From contig JABLUY010000130.1 of the NCBI GenBank assembly GCA_013306675.1, positions 1-64,000 of the forward strand: DNA of 64,000 bases. The letters are read 5' to 3'. Made by a program: the position numbers and the translations under genes. The notes beneath the pieces are model-generated. The model did not search any database and was not told the DNA's origin. It worked only from the letters and a program-made list of their open reading frames with translations. Origin of the DNA: Thraustochytrium sp. TN22 (lineage: Eukaryota > Sar > Bigyra > Thraustochytrida > Thraustochytriidae). Shown piece after piece: positions 18,793-27,396 of the stretch (its first letter is position 1; each line of letters opens with the position of its first letter).

Positions 18793-20250
18793 CTAGCCCT
18801 GCTGCCTGCGGGCGCCGCGACCGCTGCCCTTGCCGCGGCCGCCCTTGCCGCGGCGCGAGCCGGACGCCGAGGATGATGAACTCGTAGTAGCAGCTGCTGT
18901 AGCTGCCGCAGGCGCCGCGCCGGCGGCATCGGCGGCAGCGACAGGAGCTGCAGAAGCTTGTGACAATGGTGGTGTTGATGGGGGCGGAGACGGCGGCATT
19001 GGTGGCGAGGCGGCTTCGGCGGACGCCGTCTCGTGCTGGATGATGACAAAGTCGCCGGCGGGCGCGTCCGGGTCGATGATGCCGCCCTTGAGGCGCTGGC
19101 GCTCGAAGAGCTCCTGGCGCTCGGCGGCCTGACGCGCCATCTCAGCGAGCTCGTCCGGCGAAAAGGCGTCCTCCAGCGCTGCGCCCGAGCCATCCGCGGC
19201 GGCGGAGCTCCAGGCCCCGGGCAGCAGAGTGGCAGAGGTGGACGAGGCGGCGGCCTGGTCCACCGCGGGGCGCAGCGCCGCGAGCGCGTCTGCGAGCGCG
19301 TCCTTGAACTCGGCGTACGCGATGGGCAGCTTGCACATGGGGCAGTCAATGCCCTGCTGCTCGTCCTGCTCGGCCTGGGCGCCGAGCTGTGTCTCGAGTG
19401 CGGAGAGCTCGCCCGAGGCCTTGTGGAGCTTCTGGCGCGCCGCCCCAATGGCCGTGCGCGCGGACTTGGCCTCGGCGCCGAGCGCGGCGGCGCGGCGCGC
19501 GGCGGCCTGCGCCGTAAGGCCGGCCAGGTCCTCGTAGCCCTCGCCGAGGCCGGCGACGTCGCCTCCGCCGGCCAGGTGGTCCGCGTAGGCCTGTAGGCGG
19601 TCGCGGTCGGCGCGCAGCGTGTTGACGCGGCGCTCGGCGTCATCGACCGAGGACTGGCGCTCCACGACGCGCGCCTGCGCGGCGCTGAGCTGCTGGCGGC
19701 GCTGCTGCGAGGCCTGCGAGAGCGCCGTGCCGGCCTGCGTGCGGCGGCCGTCGACCTGCTTCCACCACGCCGCGAAGCACTCGTTGTGGAAGGTGTGCCA
19801 GCAGCTCGCGCGGAAGGGCGTCTCGCCGGGCTCCACGGCGCACAGGCAGATGGCGCACGAGCCGCCCTGGTCGTTGCGCTCCTGCACGAGGTCCTTGGCC
19901 AGCAGCATGACGTCCACGAGCCCGTACACGCCCGTGTCCTCGTGCGTCTCCTTGATCTGCGTCTCCAGGCGGCGCCGCATCTCCGCCTCCTCGGCGTCCA
20001 CGAGGCCGCGGCTGCGCGCCACGCTCACGCGCGGCGGCGCCTCCAGCGGGAACCCGGCCGGCAGCTCGAACCTGAAGCAGGCCAGCACGTGCTCCAGCCG
20101 CACATCGAGCGTCGCCGCGCCCGCGCGCCCGTCGCCGCCGGCCTCCACCACCAGCTCCTCCTCCGTGAAGATGGCCTGCAGCAGCTCCAGCTCCTGCGCC
20201 AGCGCCGCCGCGCACGCAGCCGCGTCCGCGGGCGCCGCCGCGCCTGCCAT
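18793..20250 (-). CDS. RNF25: RWD-RING E3 ubiquitin ligase, RNF25-like
   Basis: The 485-residue product starts at the ATG at 20250 (MAGAAAPADA); an open frame continues upstream to 20655 but is only repeat-coded. An RWD domain (about 14-120: ELELLQAIF, LPAGFPLEAPP) precedes a RING whose ligands are Cys132/135 (CAIC), Cys150, His152, His155, Cys158 and Cys303/306 (CPMC). About 145 residues of coiled coil are inserted between the sixth and seventh ligands. Human RNF25 has a shorter insertion at the same place, and the later QRLKGGIIDPDAP here matches its ERGGIIDLEA segment, which is why I call RNF25. Human RNF25 ubiquitylates ribosomal and stalled translation factors. The C-terminus is basic and RG-rich, possibly RNA-binding. 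Confidence 0.82.
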   Translation of the reverse strand: MAGAAAPADAAACAAALAQELELLQAIFTEEELVVEAGGDGRAGAATLDVRLEHVLACFRFELPAGFPLEAPPRVSVARSRGLVDAEEAEMRRRLETQIKETHEDTGVYGLVDVMLLAKDLVQERNDQGGSCAICLCAVEPGETPFRASCWHTFHNECFAAWWKQVDGRRTQAGTALSQASQQRRQQLSAAQARVVERQSSVDDAERRVNTLRADRDRLQAYADHLAGGGDVAGLGEGYEDLAGLTAQAAARRAAALGAEAKSARTAIGAARQKLHKASGELSALETQLGAQAEQDEQQGIDCPMCKLPIAYAEFKDALADALAALRPAVDQAAASSTSATLLPGAWSSAAADGSGAALEDAFSPDELAEMARQAAERQELFERQRLKGGIIDPDAPAGDFVIIQHETASAEAASPPMPPSPPPSTPPLSQASAAPVAAADAAGAAPAAATAAATTSSSSSASGSRRGKGGRGKGSGRGARRQQG

Positions 20251-21178
20251 CGCCGCCGCCCGCGCCGCCGCCCGCGCCGCCGCCCGCGCCGCCGCGCGAA
20301 CCCGCTCTGCGCGCCGCGCGCCGCAGGCAGCTCCAGCGGCGGCCGCGCGAGACCAGGTAGGCGCCGAGTCCGAGCCAGCGGACGACGACTCCACTAACCC
20401 CGGCGACCTGCTCGCCAGGGACCGCGGCGGCCGGCGACGCGAGAGCGCGAGCGAGAGCGAGAGCGAGGGCAAGAGCGAGGGCGAGAGAGCGAGAGCGAGA
20501 GCGAGAGCGAGAGCGAAGGCGAAAGCGAGAGCGAAGGCGAAAGCGGGAGAGGCGAATGCCACGGCTTCCATGGACATGAACTCGGGCAGCTGGCGCCAGC
20601 TTGACGCGATGATGCTTGGAGCAAGCGCGATGGCGCAGGGAGGAAAAGGCGACAAGAGGACGCGAGGCTGGAGCGGTGTCTGTCGTCGTAAAAAGGGTGC
20701 GGCGGTGGCGGCAGCTCCCGTAGGCTCAATCCGAGCGCTCTGTGCGAGAGATGGCGACCCACTCTGTTGCCGAGGACGTCCTCCTCAGTTGTCGCTTGCG
20801 CGATGCCTTGCGCAGCGCCTGCGCGACTGCGCACAACGAGAACCCCAACACGACCATTGTGGCCTTCTCCAGGACATGCTCACCAAGACCGCGCGTCAGG
20901 ATGACGATTGCCGCCTTTCCTTTGCAACGCGTGCAGCCGCAGCCGCAGCAGCAGCAGCAGCAACAACAACAACGACGACGACGACGAGAGCAAGGCGGCG
21001 CCCCCGACCTGGCCCGCCCCTCGTCGGCGTCTGCCGTCGTGGTCGTCCCGGCGGCGCAGTCGCGGTGGCACTCGTCCCGCGGTCGTCCCGGCGGTGCGTG
21101 TACATGGCAGTCCACGGCCGAGGCGAGGGAGAGCCAGAGTCGCGTGGCGCGGCGGCGGCGGCGGCGGCGCGCGCGGCG

Positions 21179-21210
<32 letters not shown>

Positions 21211-21266
21211 GCGGCGGCGCGACGACGCCCCCCGGCGCAGGGCGGCGGTCCCTGGCGCGCGGCAGG
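20251..21266. promoter_or_regulatory. Divergent region, RNF25-like (-) / SFT2 (+), full of simple repeats
   Basis: This 1016-bp head-to-head gap contains GCCGCCCG-type tracts at 20260-20300, the GAGAGC array (20438-20549), CAG/CAA/ACG triplets (20940-20990) and a CGG tract (21148-21232). Long open frames on both strands result from these repeats. No gene is recognised. Confidence 0.5.
20438..20549. repeat. GAGAGC/GAAAGC hexamer array
   Basis: A purine-rich, strand-asymmetric array of about 18 hexamers (GAGAGC, GAGGGC, GAAGGC, GAAAGC) lies about 190 bp upstream of the RNF25-like start. Confidence 0.9.
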
Positions 21267-22013
21267 ATGGCCGGGGCCGGGTCCTTCAGCGACTTCATGA
21301 CGGCGTACGAGGCCGACCCGACGGCGGCCATGACGGCGCCCGAGGCGGACCCGGCGGGCGGCGCGAGCGGGTTCTCGATGCCGACGAGCTTCGCGGCGTG
21401 GGGCGACTCGGTGCAGGCCGGCATGCGCTCCGTGGGGAGGTCGAGCTTTCTCAGCGGGACGCCCTTCGCCACGGTGGACCTCGAGGCGGGCGATGACGTG
21501 GCGGCGCTGGAGCAGCCCAAGGCGGACGGCGAGAGCTGGACTTCGCTCTCGCGCTCTGAGCGCTTCAAGGGCTTCGTGCTGCTGCTGTGCCTGAGCATCT
21601 TTTTCTTCGTGCTCTCCTTCATGTTCACCTCGGTGATGCTCATCTTCCCGGCAAAATTCGCCTTCTCCTTCACGATGGGCTCCATTTTGAACATGTCCGC
21701 GTACGCCGTGCTCAAGGGCCCCGCCGCGTGGGCCAAGAGCGTGTGCGGGCCGGGCCAGCTGCCCTTTACTGTCGCGTACGTCGTCTCCATCCTGGGGACG
21801 CTGTACGCCTGTCTTGTGGCGCGGTCCTACGTGCTCGTGCTCGTCTTTTGCGTGATGCAGATCTGCGCGCTTGGCTACTACTCATTGGGTAATCTGCCTG
21901 GCGGCCGCTACGGGCTGGCCCTCATCGGCAGGGTCATCACCAACTTCGTGCGCAACGTCTGCTGGCCGTGTGCCAAGGGCATCGTTCGCATGTTCCAGTC
22001 GCTGTTTGCCTGA
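21267..22013 (+). CDS. SFT2-family vesicle transport membrane protein
   Basis: The 248-residue product starts at the ATG at 21267 (MAGAGSFSDFMTAYEADP). SFT2 proteins are four-span Golgi proteins acting in fusion of endosome-derived vesicles with the Golgi. The cytosolic N-terminus (about 95 residues) leads into SLSRSERFKGFVLLLCLS, then four hydrophobic spans with the family signatures FPAKFAFSFTMGSI, LNMSAYAVLKGP and FTVAYVVSILGTLYAC, and a short Arg/Lys-rich tail. Length and span count fit. It converges with PEX13 (200-bp gap). Confidence 0.88.
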   Translation: MAGAGSFSDFMTAYEADPTAAMTAPEADPAGGASGFSMPTSFAAWGDSVQAGMRSVGRSSFLSGTPFATVDLEAGDDVAALEQPKADGESWTSLSRSERFKGFVLLLCLSIFFFVLSFMFTSVMLIFPAKFAFSFTMGSILNMSAYAVLKGPAAWAKSVCGPGQLPFTVAYVVSILGTLYACLVARSYVLVLVFCVMQICALGYYSLGNLPGGRYGLALIGRVITNFVRNVCWPCAKGIVRMFQSLFA

Positions 22014-22019
22014 CGCCGC

Positions 22020-22049
22020 GCCGGGCCGGGCCGGGGCCGGGCCGGGCCA
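22020..22049. repeat. GCCGGGCC short repeat after the SFT2 stop
   Basis: Thirty bases made of GGGCC units, partly self-complementary, lie directly after the SFT2 stop. It could form a hairpin or G-quadruplex in the 3' untranslated RNA. Confidence 0.7.
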
Positions 22050-22213
22050 AAAACAATGAACGAGATTTGGTGTTGCTGTATGATCTTTTACGACGGACTG
22101 ACAGTGAGTGGCGAGCGAAGAAGTGGCGGCGCAGCTCGAAAGCCTGCGTGTGCACAGCGCACATGAATGACTGGGTGTCGGTTTTGTTATAAACTTGAAG
22201 CTATGTACAGGTC

Positions 22214-23449
22214 TCAGCCAAAGATGTCATCGAAGTCGCCGCCCATGCCGCTATTCATGGACCGATAGCCGGTGCCCATGCCGCCGTAGCCGGTGCCCAT
22301 GCCGCCATAGCCGGTGCCCATGCCACCATAGCCCCCGGAGTAGCCTGAGTACATGGAGGAGCCGTACGGGGACGAGTACGGCGAGCCGTAGGGCGACATC
22401 GAGCTGCCGTAGGGCGACATGGAGCCGTACATGGAGCCATACGGGCTGTTGTTGTACATGCTGTTGGCGGCGCCGAGCCCGTAGCCCGCCATCATGGCGC
22501 CGGCGCCCGGGCCTAGGGCGCCACCCTGGCCCGTGATGGCGTTCCACTGCTCGCCCAGCATGCTCTCGTGGGGCGTCTTGCCCTTGGACATGCGCTTGAT
22601 GGCTAGCTTGATGCCCTTGTAGCCCAGAAAGATGACGATGATGCCGACGAGCCAGCGCATCATGCGCTGGCGACGCTCCGCCTTGACCTGCTCTGGCGGC
22701 GGCACCGGCAGGGGCTGGCCCGTCTGCGGGTCGATCTGGGGCAGTGGTGGGGCTCCCGTGAAGAAGCCCACCACGTCGTACGCCGCGCCGCCGATACGCT
22801 CCAAAAAGAAGCCGAAGGCGCCAAAGGCGTGCTGCAGGGCCTCCGCGTTCATGCCCAGCATCTCGGAGATTTGGCCGATCGAGGTGGTCGTCTGGTGCAT
22901 GGCGCCAAGCCAGCCGAGCTGCCCGCCCATCATCATCGGGTTCATCATGCCACCATAGCCGCCCATGCCGTAGCCGCCCATGCCGTAGCCGCCCATGCCG
23001 TAGCCGCCCATGCCACCCATCATCCCACCCATGCCGTAGCCGCCCATGCCGTAGCCGCCGCCGTAGCCGCCGCCGTAGCCGCCGCCATAGCCAGAATAGC
23101 CTCCGTAGCCGCCGCCGGCGCCGTAGCCGCCGCCGTACCTGTTGTTCATGTAGCTGCTGGTCCCGTAGGCGCCCTGCTGCTGGTAGCCCTGCTGCTGCGC
23201 GCCGTACGCGCCTGTCTGCGCCCCATACGGGCTCGCGGCCTGCGTGCCGCCAGCAAGGCCGCCTGCCACGCCGGCGGCCGCCGTCGCCGCCGTCGCAGGC
23301 GCGCCAGGCGCGCCAGGCACGTTGGTCGTGGGGCCCGCGGGCGTCGCGGGCGTGGCGGCCGCCGCGGCGCTCGCCACGGGCGTCGCCTCGCCCGCCGTCG
23401 CGCTCGCCCCGGCCGCCTCCCACGGCTTGGGCGGCGACGCCGTCGCCAT
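22214..23449 (-). CDS. PEX13: Peroxin 13, peroxisomal docking protein without SH3 domain
   Basis: The 411-residue product starts at the ATG at 23449 (MATASPPKPWEAAG); the PPKPWE start is the classic PEX13 N-terminus. PEX13 sits in the peroxisomal membrane and, with PEX14, forms the import pore for PEX5-bound cargo. An Ala/Pro-rich segment is followed by a long Gly-Tyr/Met-rich region (about 95-175, YGGGYG and GYGMGG units) like the YG domain thought to form the pore meshwork. Then comes a conserved helical core (HQTTTSIGQISEMLGMNAEA, AFGFFLERIGGAAYDV), a membrane span (RWLVGIIVIFLGYKGIKLAI) and a second SPYGS/GGMGTGY-rich tail ending DFDDIFG. No C-terminal SH3 is present, as in plants. The AMACR gene in this window ends AKL, a likely cargo signal. 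Confidence 0.88.
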   Translation of the reverse strand: MATASPPKPWEAAGASATAGEATPVASAAAAATPATPAGPTTNVPGAPGAPATAATAAAGVAGGLAGGTQAASPYGAQTGAYGAQQQGYQQQGAYGTSSYMNNRYGGGYGAGGGYGGYSGYGGGYGGGYGGGYGMGGYGMGGMMGGMGGYGMGGYGMGGYGMGGYGGMMNPMMMGGQLGWLGAMHQTTTSIGQISEMLGMNAEALQHAFGAFGFFLERIGGAAYDVVGFFTGAPPLPQIDPQTGQPLPVPPPEQVKAERRQRMMRWLVGIIVIFLGYKGIKLAIKRMSKGKTPHESMLGEQWNAITGQGGALGPGAGAMMAGYGLGAANSMYNNSPYGSMYGSMSPYGSSMSPYGSPYSSPYGSSMYSGYSGGYGGMGTGYGGMGTGYGGMGTGYRSMNSGMGGDFDDIFG

Positions 23450-23597
23450 GCTCGCCGCGCCCGCCGCCGCTCGCCGCCGCCGCGCCGCGCCGCGCTGCGC
23501 TGCGCCTCGCTCGCGCGCGCGCTCGCGCCTCCGATGCGGTTCTGCGCCGCCGCGCGCTCCACCGGGCACAATGAGATTCCCAGCGTTTCTGTTGCTG

Positions 23598-24240
23598 TCA
23601 TTACTCGGGCAGACCGAGGTTCCCGGGTTCCGACGGGCACGCCGTCGCGGCGCAGCGCGGCGCACGAGTCGCCACGAGTCCATGTGCGAGTCCGAGTCGT
23701 TCATGAGCTACTTCGGGCAGATCGAGGGTCCCGAGTTCTGACAAGCACGCCGTGGCGGCGCACGAGTCCATGTCCGAGTCCGAGTCCGAGTCCGAGTCGT
23801 TCATAACTAGCCTACTTCGGGCAGACCGAGGGCCCCGGGTTCCGACGGGCACGCCGTCGCGGCGCAGCGCGGCGCACGAGTCGCCACGAGTCCATGTGCG
23901 AGTCCGAGTCCGAGTCATTCATAACTACATCGGGCAGACCGAGGGTCCCGGGTTCCGACGGGCACGCCGTCGCGGCGCACGAGTCGCCACGAGTCCATGT
24001 CCGAGTCCGAGTCGTTCATGAGCTACTTCGGGCAGACCGAGGTTCCCGAACTCCGACGGGCACGCCGAGGCGGCGTACGAGTCAGTGTCCGAGTTCGAGT
24101 CCGAGTCGTTCTTCGGGCAGACCGAGGTTCCCGAACTCCGACGGGCACGCCGAGGCGGCGTACGAGTCAGTGTCCGAGTCCGAGTCGTTCATAAGGTACT
24201 TCAGACAGACCGAGTTCCGATGGGCACGTCGTGGCGGCGT
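23598..24240. repeat. Degenerate ~85-115-bp minisatellite, about six copies
   Basis: Each unit runs: CGGGCAGACCGAGG, TTCC(G/C)GGTTCCGACGGGCACG, CCG(TCG/AGG)CGGCG, then CACGAGTCCATGTCCGAG with a variable number of GAGTCC hexamers, then GTTCATGAGCTACTT. Units begin near 23607, 23718, 23820, 23933, 24028 and 24115, with a partial one near 24200. Copies differ by internal deletions and hexamer number. The Ser-Glu-rich open frames over it come from the GAGTCC hexamers. Confidence 0.9.
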
Positions 24241-24640
24241 ACGAGCCAATGCGGCGTACGAGGCTATGCCGCAGGCAGGACTCGTGAGCGCGGCGGCGAG
24301 GCTCACGGCCAGGCGGAACGCGACCGACTCGGAGCGGGGCGCCGGGGCCGACACATCAGCACGAGGCGCGATCATGATGCCGAGAACGAGGAGGTCGGCG
24401 CGTGCACGCGCACTCCACTCTCATGCCAAAACGCTCTGCAGCAGTGCTTTCACGGACTCGGACGGTCTCTCCGAGTCGCCGCACGTGCCAGCGTATCAAC
24501 GGCGCGGGTGAAACTCTGCCAGCGCCACTCGCCCTTGCACCCTCGGTCCGGCTGGCCAGCCCCGGCCACGGATGCTTCAACTTGAGGTTCAAGCTGGTGC
24601 GGTGCTGGGCCTCGATCAGCTTCGGCGTGAAAGCCTTGCG

Positions 24641-24700
24641 AAGGCTTGGCAGGCCTTGCCAGGCCTTGCCAGGCCGTGCCAGGCCGTGCCAGGCCTTGAC
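24641..24700. repeat. 10-bp AGGCCTTGCC tandem repeat, about six copies
   Basis: Tandem AGGCCTTGCC/AGGCCGTGCC decamers lie about 275 bp upstream of the LSH start. Confidence 0.9.
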
Positions 24701-24973
24701 CACGTTAATTTACCAGTAACTACCTCAGGCTGGGGCGGCCACCAACCTAACGACCGCGGCGCAACCGCGAGTCCGAGTCGCCCGCCGCGCTCCGAGCCCG
24801 GTCGGCGCGAGTCGCGGCGAGCAAAGCCCGATCGCGCGGCGCGGCGGCGGCGGCGGCGGCGCGCGGCGGCGGCGGCGGCGCGCTCGGGTCCCGGCCCGCA
24901 GGCGGCCAGCGGCCCGGCGGCCCGGCGAGCGGCGGCGAGCGAGGCGGAGGAGGGCGAGCTGGCGGTGCACGAG

Positions 24974-27115
24974 ATGGCGCCCGAGGCCAAGGAGGCCGCG
25001 GCGGCGGCGGCGGCGGCGGCCGGCGAGGAGGCGCGCGGCGAGGCAGAGGCAGAGGCGGAGATGCAGCGGCTGGTGGCGGAGGAGGAGAAGGCCGCCGAGG
25101 CGAACGACAAGGCGTGGAAGCCAGAGGCGGCGAGGCTGACGGAGCGGCGGCAGGGCATCACGGAGGCGGACGCGCAGGCGGCGCTGGACCGCCTGCTGGC
25201 CAAGGCGGAGAAGTACACGCAGTTCCTGAACAGGAAGCTGATGGGGACGACGGCGGCGCCCGCGCCCGCGCCCGCGGCGCCCGCGGCGAAGCGGCGCAAG
25301 GTCGCGAGCGGCGGCGCGTCGAGCAAGCGCGTGTCGGCGAGCGCCGGCGGCAAGGAGGAGGAGGTCGACCTGGACGAGGTGGACGAAAACGGCGAGCGCC
25401 GGCAGCCGCGCACGCTCACGGGCGGGCGGCTGCGCGACTACCAGGTCAAGGGCTTCAAGTGGCTCGTCGGCCTGTACGAGAACGGCCTGCACGGCATCCT
25501 GGCGGACGAGATGGGCCTCGGCAAGACGGTGCAGACCGTGGCCATGATCGCGCACCTGCGCGAGATGGGCGCCTACGGGCCGTACCTGATCGTGGTCCCG
25601 CTGTCGACGCTGCACAACTGGGTCAACGAGGTGCGCCGCTGGGCGCCCAGCATTCCGGTGCTCCTGTACCACGGCACCAAGGAGGAGCGCGCGGCGATGC
25701 GCGCGGCGCACCTGCCGTCGGCGCGGTCCAGCAAGCGGGACCTCAAGAAGTTCCCCGTGACCGTCACGACCTACGACATCGTGTGCCGCGACCGTTCCAG
25801 CCTGCAGAACTGCGAGTGGAAGCACATCATCGTGGACGAGGGCCACCGGCTCAAGAACCACAAGTGCAAGCTCATCCGCGAGCTCAACCAGCTCTGCGGC
25901 GGCTCCGTGCTGCGCGGCGGTGCCAACAAGGTGCTGCTCACCGGCACGCCGCTGCAGAACAACCTGGCCGAGCTCTGGAGCCTGCTGAACTTTCTCATGC
26001 CGGAGATTTTCGACGACCTCGACTTTTTCCAGAGCGTCTTCGCCTTTGACGGCTCGCGCGGCACCGAGAACGAGCTCGTGCGCAAGCACGCCGAGGAGAA
26101 CATCGTCAGCAAGCTGCACAAGATTCTCGCGCCCTTTATGATGCGCCGCCTCAAGTCCGAGGTCGAAAAGCACCTGCCGGCCAAGAAGGAGGTTGTCATG
26201 TACATTCCCATGACGCCCATGCAGCGCGACATGTACAAGTCCATCATGAGCGGCGAGCTCGTCAAGCTGCTCGAGGCCGCCACCGGCAGCAAGACCAGGC
26301 TCAACAACGTGCTCATGCAGCTGCGCAAGTGCTGCCTGCACCCCTACCTGCACTTTGAGCCCACCGACTCCTCCGGCAACTACGTCAACGACCAGCGCCT
26401 CGTTGACGCCTCTGGCAAGGTGCGCGCGCTCGATCGCATGCTGACCGCGCTCAAGGCCAAGGGCCACAAGGTCCTGGTCTTCTCACAGTTCACCACGCTG
26501 CTCGACATCGTCCAGGACTACTTCACCTACCTGCGCCCGGAGTGGCGCTTCTGCCGCATTGACGGCGGCACGCCGCTCGAGGACCGCAAGCAGCAGATGG
26601 ACGACTTCAACAGCAACCCGGACTACTTTTGCTTTCTGCTGTCCACGCGCGCCGGCGGCGTTGGCATCAACCTCACCTCCGCTGACACTGTCATCATCTT
26701 CGATTCCGACTGGAACCCGCACCAGGACAACCAGGCCCAGGATCGCGCGCACCGCATCGGGCAGACGCGCGACGTTGTCGTCTACCGCATGGTCACTGCC
26801 AAGTCCATCGAGCTCAAGATTCTCGAGCGCGCCAACAGCAAGCGCAAGCTTGAGCGCGTCGTGTGCGCCAAGCAGGCCACCATCAACCACTCGCAGAAGG
26901 CGTCCAGCAGCGCTCTTGACGCCGACGAGCTTCGCGCGCTCCTTCGCGACGACTTCACCGGCCACTACTCCGATGTCGGCGAGCTCAGCGACGCCACGCT
27001 CGACACTCTCATGGACCGCACCGCCGTCTTTGACGGCTCCGTGCCTAGCACTGGCGTCGGTTACGAGGTCGTTGAGCATCAGGCCTCCTCCATCGTTGGC
27101 TCCGTCAACAAGTAA
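24974..27115 (+). CDS. HELLS: SNF2-family chromatin remodeler, LSH/HELLS/DDM1 type
   Basis: The 713-residue product starts at the ATG at 24974 (MAPEAKEAAAA); earlier in-frame starts exist to 24572, so the N-terminus may be longer. LSH/DDM1 remodelers slide nucleosomes to allow DNA methylation and silencing of repeats. A charged N-terminal region (about 1-145) precedes the helicase: GGRLRDYQVKGFKWLV, Walker A ADEMGLGKTVQ (Lys184), DEGH box (Asp288) in IIVDEGHRLKNHKCKLIREL, and LLTGTPLQNNLAELWSLLNF. The second lobe has VLVFSQFTTLLDIV, FLLSTRAGGVGINL and DRAHRIGQTRDVVVYRMV. The wording around RDRSSLQNCEWKHIIVDEGH and the C-terminal DADELRALL / TLDTLMDRTAVF match HELLS better than ISWI or CHD, and no SANT, SLIDE or chromodomain is present. 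Confidence 0.85.
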   Translation: MAPEAKEAAAAAAAAAGEEARGEAEAEAEMQRLVAEEEKAAEANDKAWKPEAARLTERRQGITEADAQAALDRLLAKAEKYTQFLNRKLMGTTAAPAPAPAAPAAKRRKVASGGASSKRVSASAGGKEEEVDLDEVDENGERRQPRTLTGGRLRDYQVKGFKWLVGLYENGLHGILADEMGLGKTVQTVAMIAHLREMGAYGPYLIVVPLSTLHNWVNEVRRWAPSIPVLLYHGTKEERAAMRAAHLPSARSSKRDLKKFPVTVTTYDIVCRDRSSLQNCEWKHIIVDEGHRLKNHKCKLIRELNQLCGGSVLRGGANKVLLTGTPLQNNLAELWSLLNFLMPEIFDDLDFFQSVFAFDGSRGTENELVRKHAEENIVSKLHKILAPFMMRRLKSEVEKHLPAKKEVVMYIPMTPMQRDMYKSIMSGELVKLLEAATGSKTRLNNVLMQLRKCCLHPYLHFEPTDSSGNYVNDQRLVDASGKVRALDRMLTALKAKGHKVLVFSQFTTLLDIVQDYFTYLRPEWRFCRIDGGTPLEDRKQQMDDFNSNPDYFCFLLSTRAGGVGINLTSADTVIIFDSDWNPHQDNQAQDRAHRIGQTRDVVVYRMVTAKSIELKILERANSKRKLERVVCAKQATINHSQKASSSALDADELRALLRDDFTGHYSDVGELSDATLDTLMDRTAVFDGSVPSTGVGYEVVEHQASSIVGSVNK

Positions 27116-27120
27116 TGCGT

Positions 27121-27132
27121 GGGGGGGGGGGG
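27121..27132. repeat. 12-base G run just after the LSH stop
   Basis: An uninterrupted run of twelve G lies 6 bp after the TAA stop of the LSH gene. Confidence 0.85.
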
Positions 27133-27396
27133 ATTTCGAAGTGGTACTGTACTACACTGGTACCAGGGTGCAAGGTACCGGGCAACGCCTCTTCTTTGGT
27201 AGCTAAGATCAAATGCAACGCTGCTGCTGTGTGTTGTGTGCATGCACGTGTACGTCAAACTGGAAGCTGCAGCAGCAGCCCTGCGCGACGCACGCGCCCG
27301 ACGCCTGCTGCTCGCGGAAAGCGCGGATTCGAGCACTTCTCTTCAAAACAAAACAGCTTCGGTCCTCTCTGAAAAAATCCTCCACACATGCAGCGC

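Larger units (their letters stand above)
23450..24973. other. Divergent gap, PEX13 (-) / LSH (+), with minisatellite
   Basis: This 1524-bp head-to-head gap holds the roughly 100-bp minisatellite (23598-24240), a 10-bp repeat (24641-24700) and CGG-rich sequence just before the LSH start. The plus frame continuous with LSH is open from 24572, but the part before 24974 is Arg/Ala low-complexity. No other gene is recognised. Confidence 0.5.

Noticed and set aside
20251-20655. Upstream extension of the RNF25-like protein
   Set aside because: It translates the GAGAGC and GCC repeats into Ala/Leu/Ser runs; the RWD domain starts just after the ATG at 20250.
23894-24511. Ser-Glu-rich open frames between PEX13 and LSH
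   Set aside because: They are translations of GAGTCC hexamers in the minisatellite and shift frame between copies.
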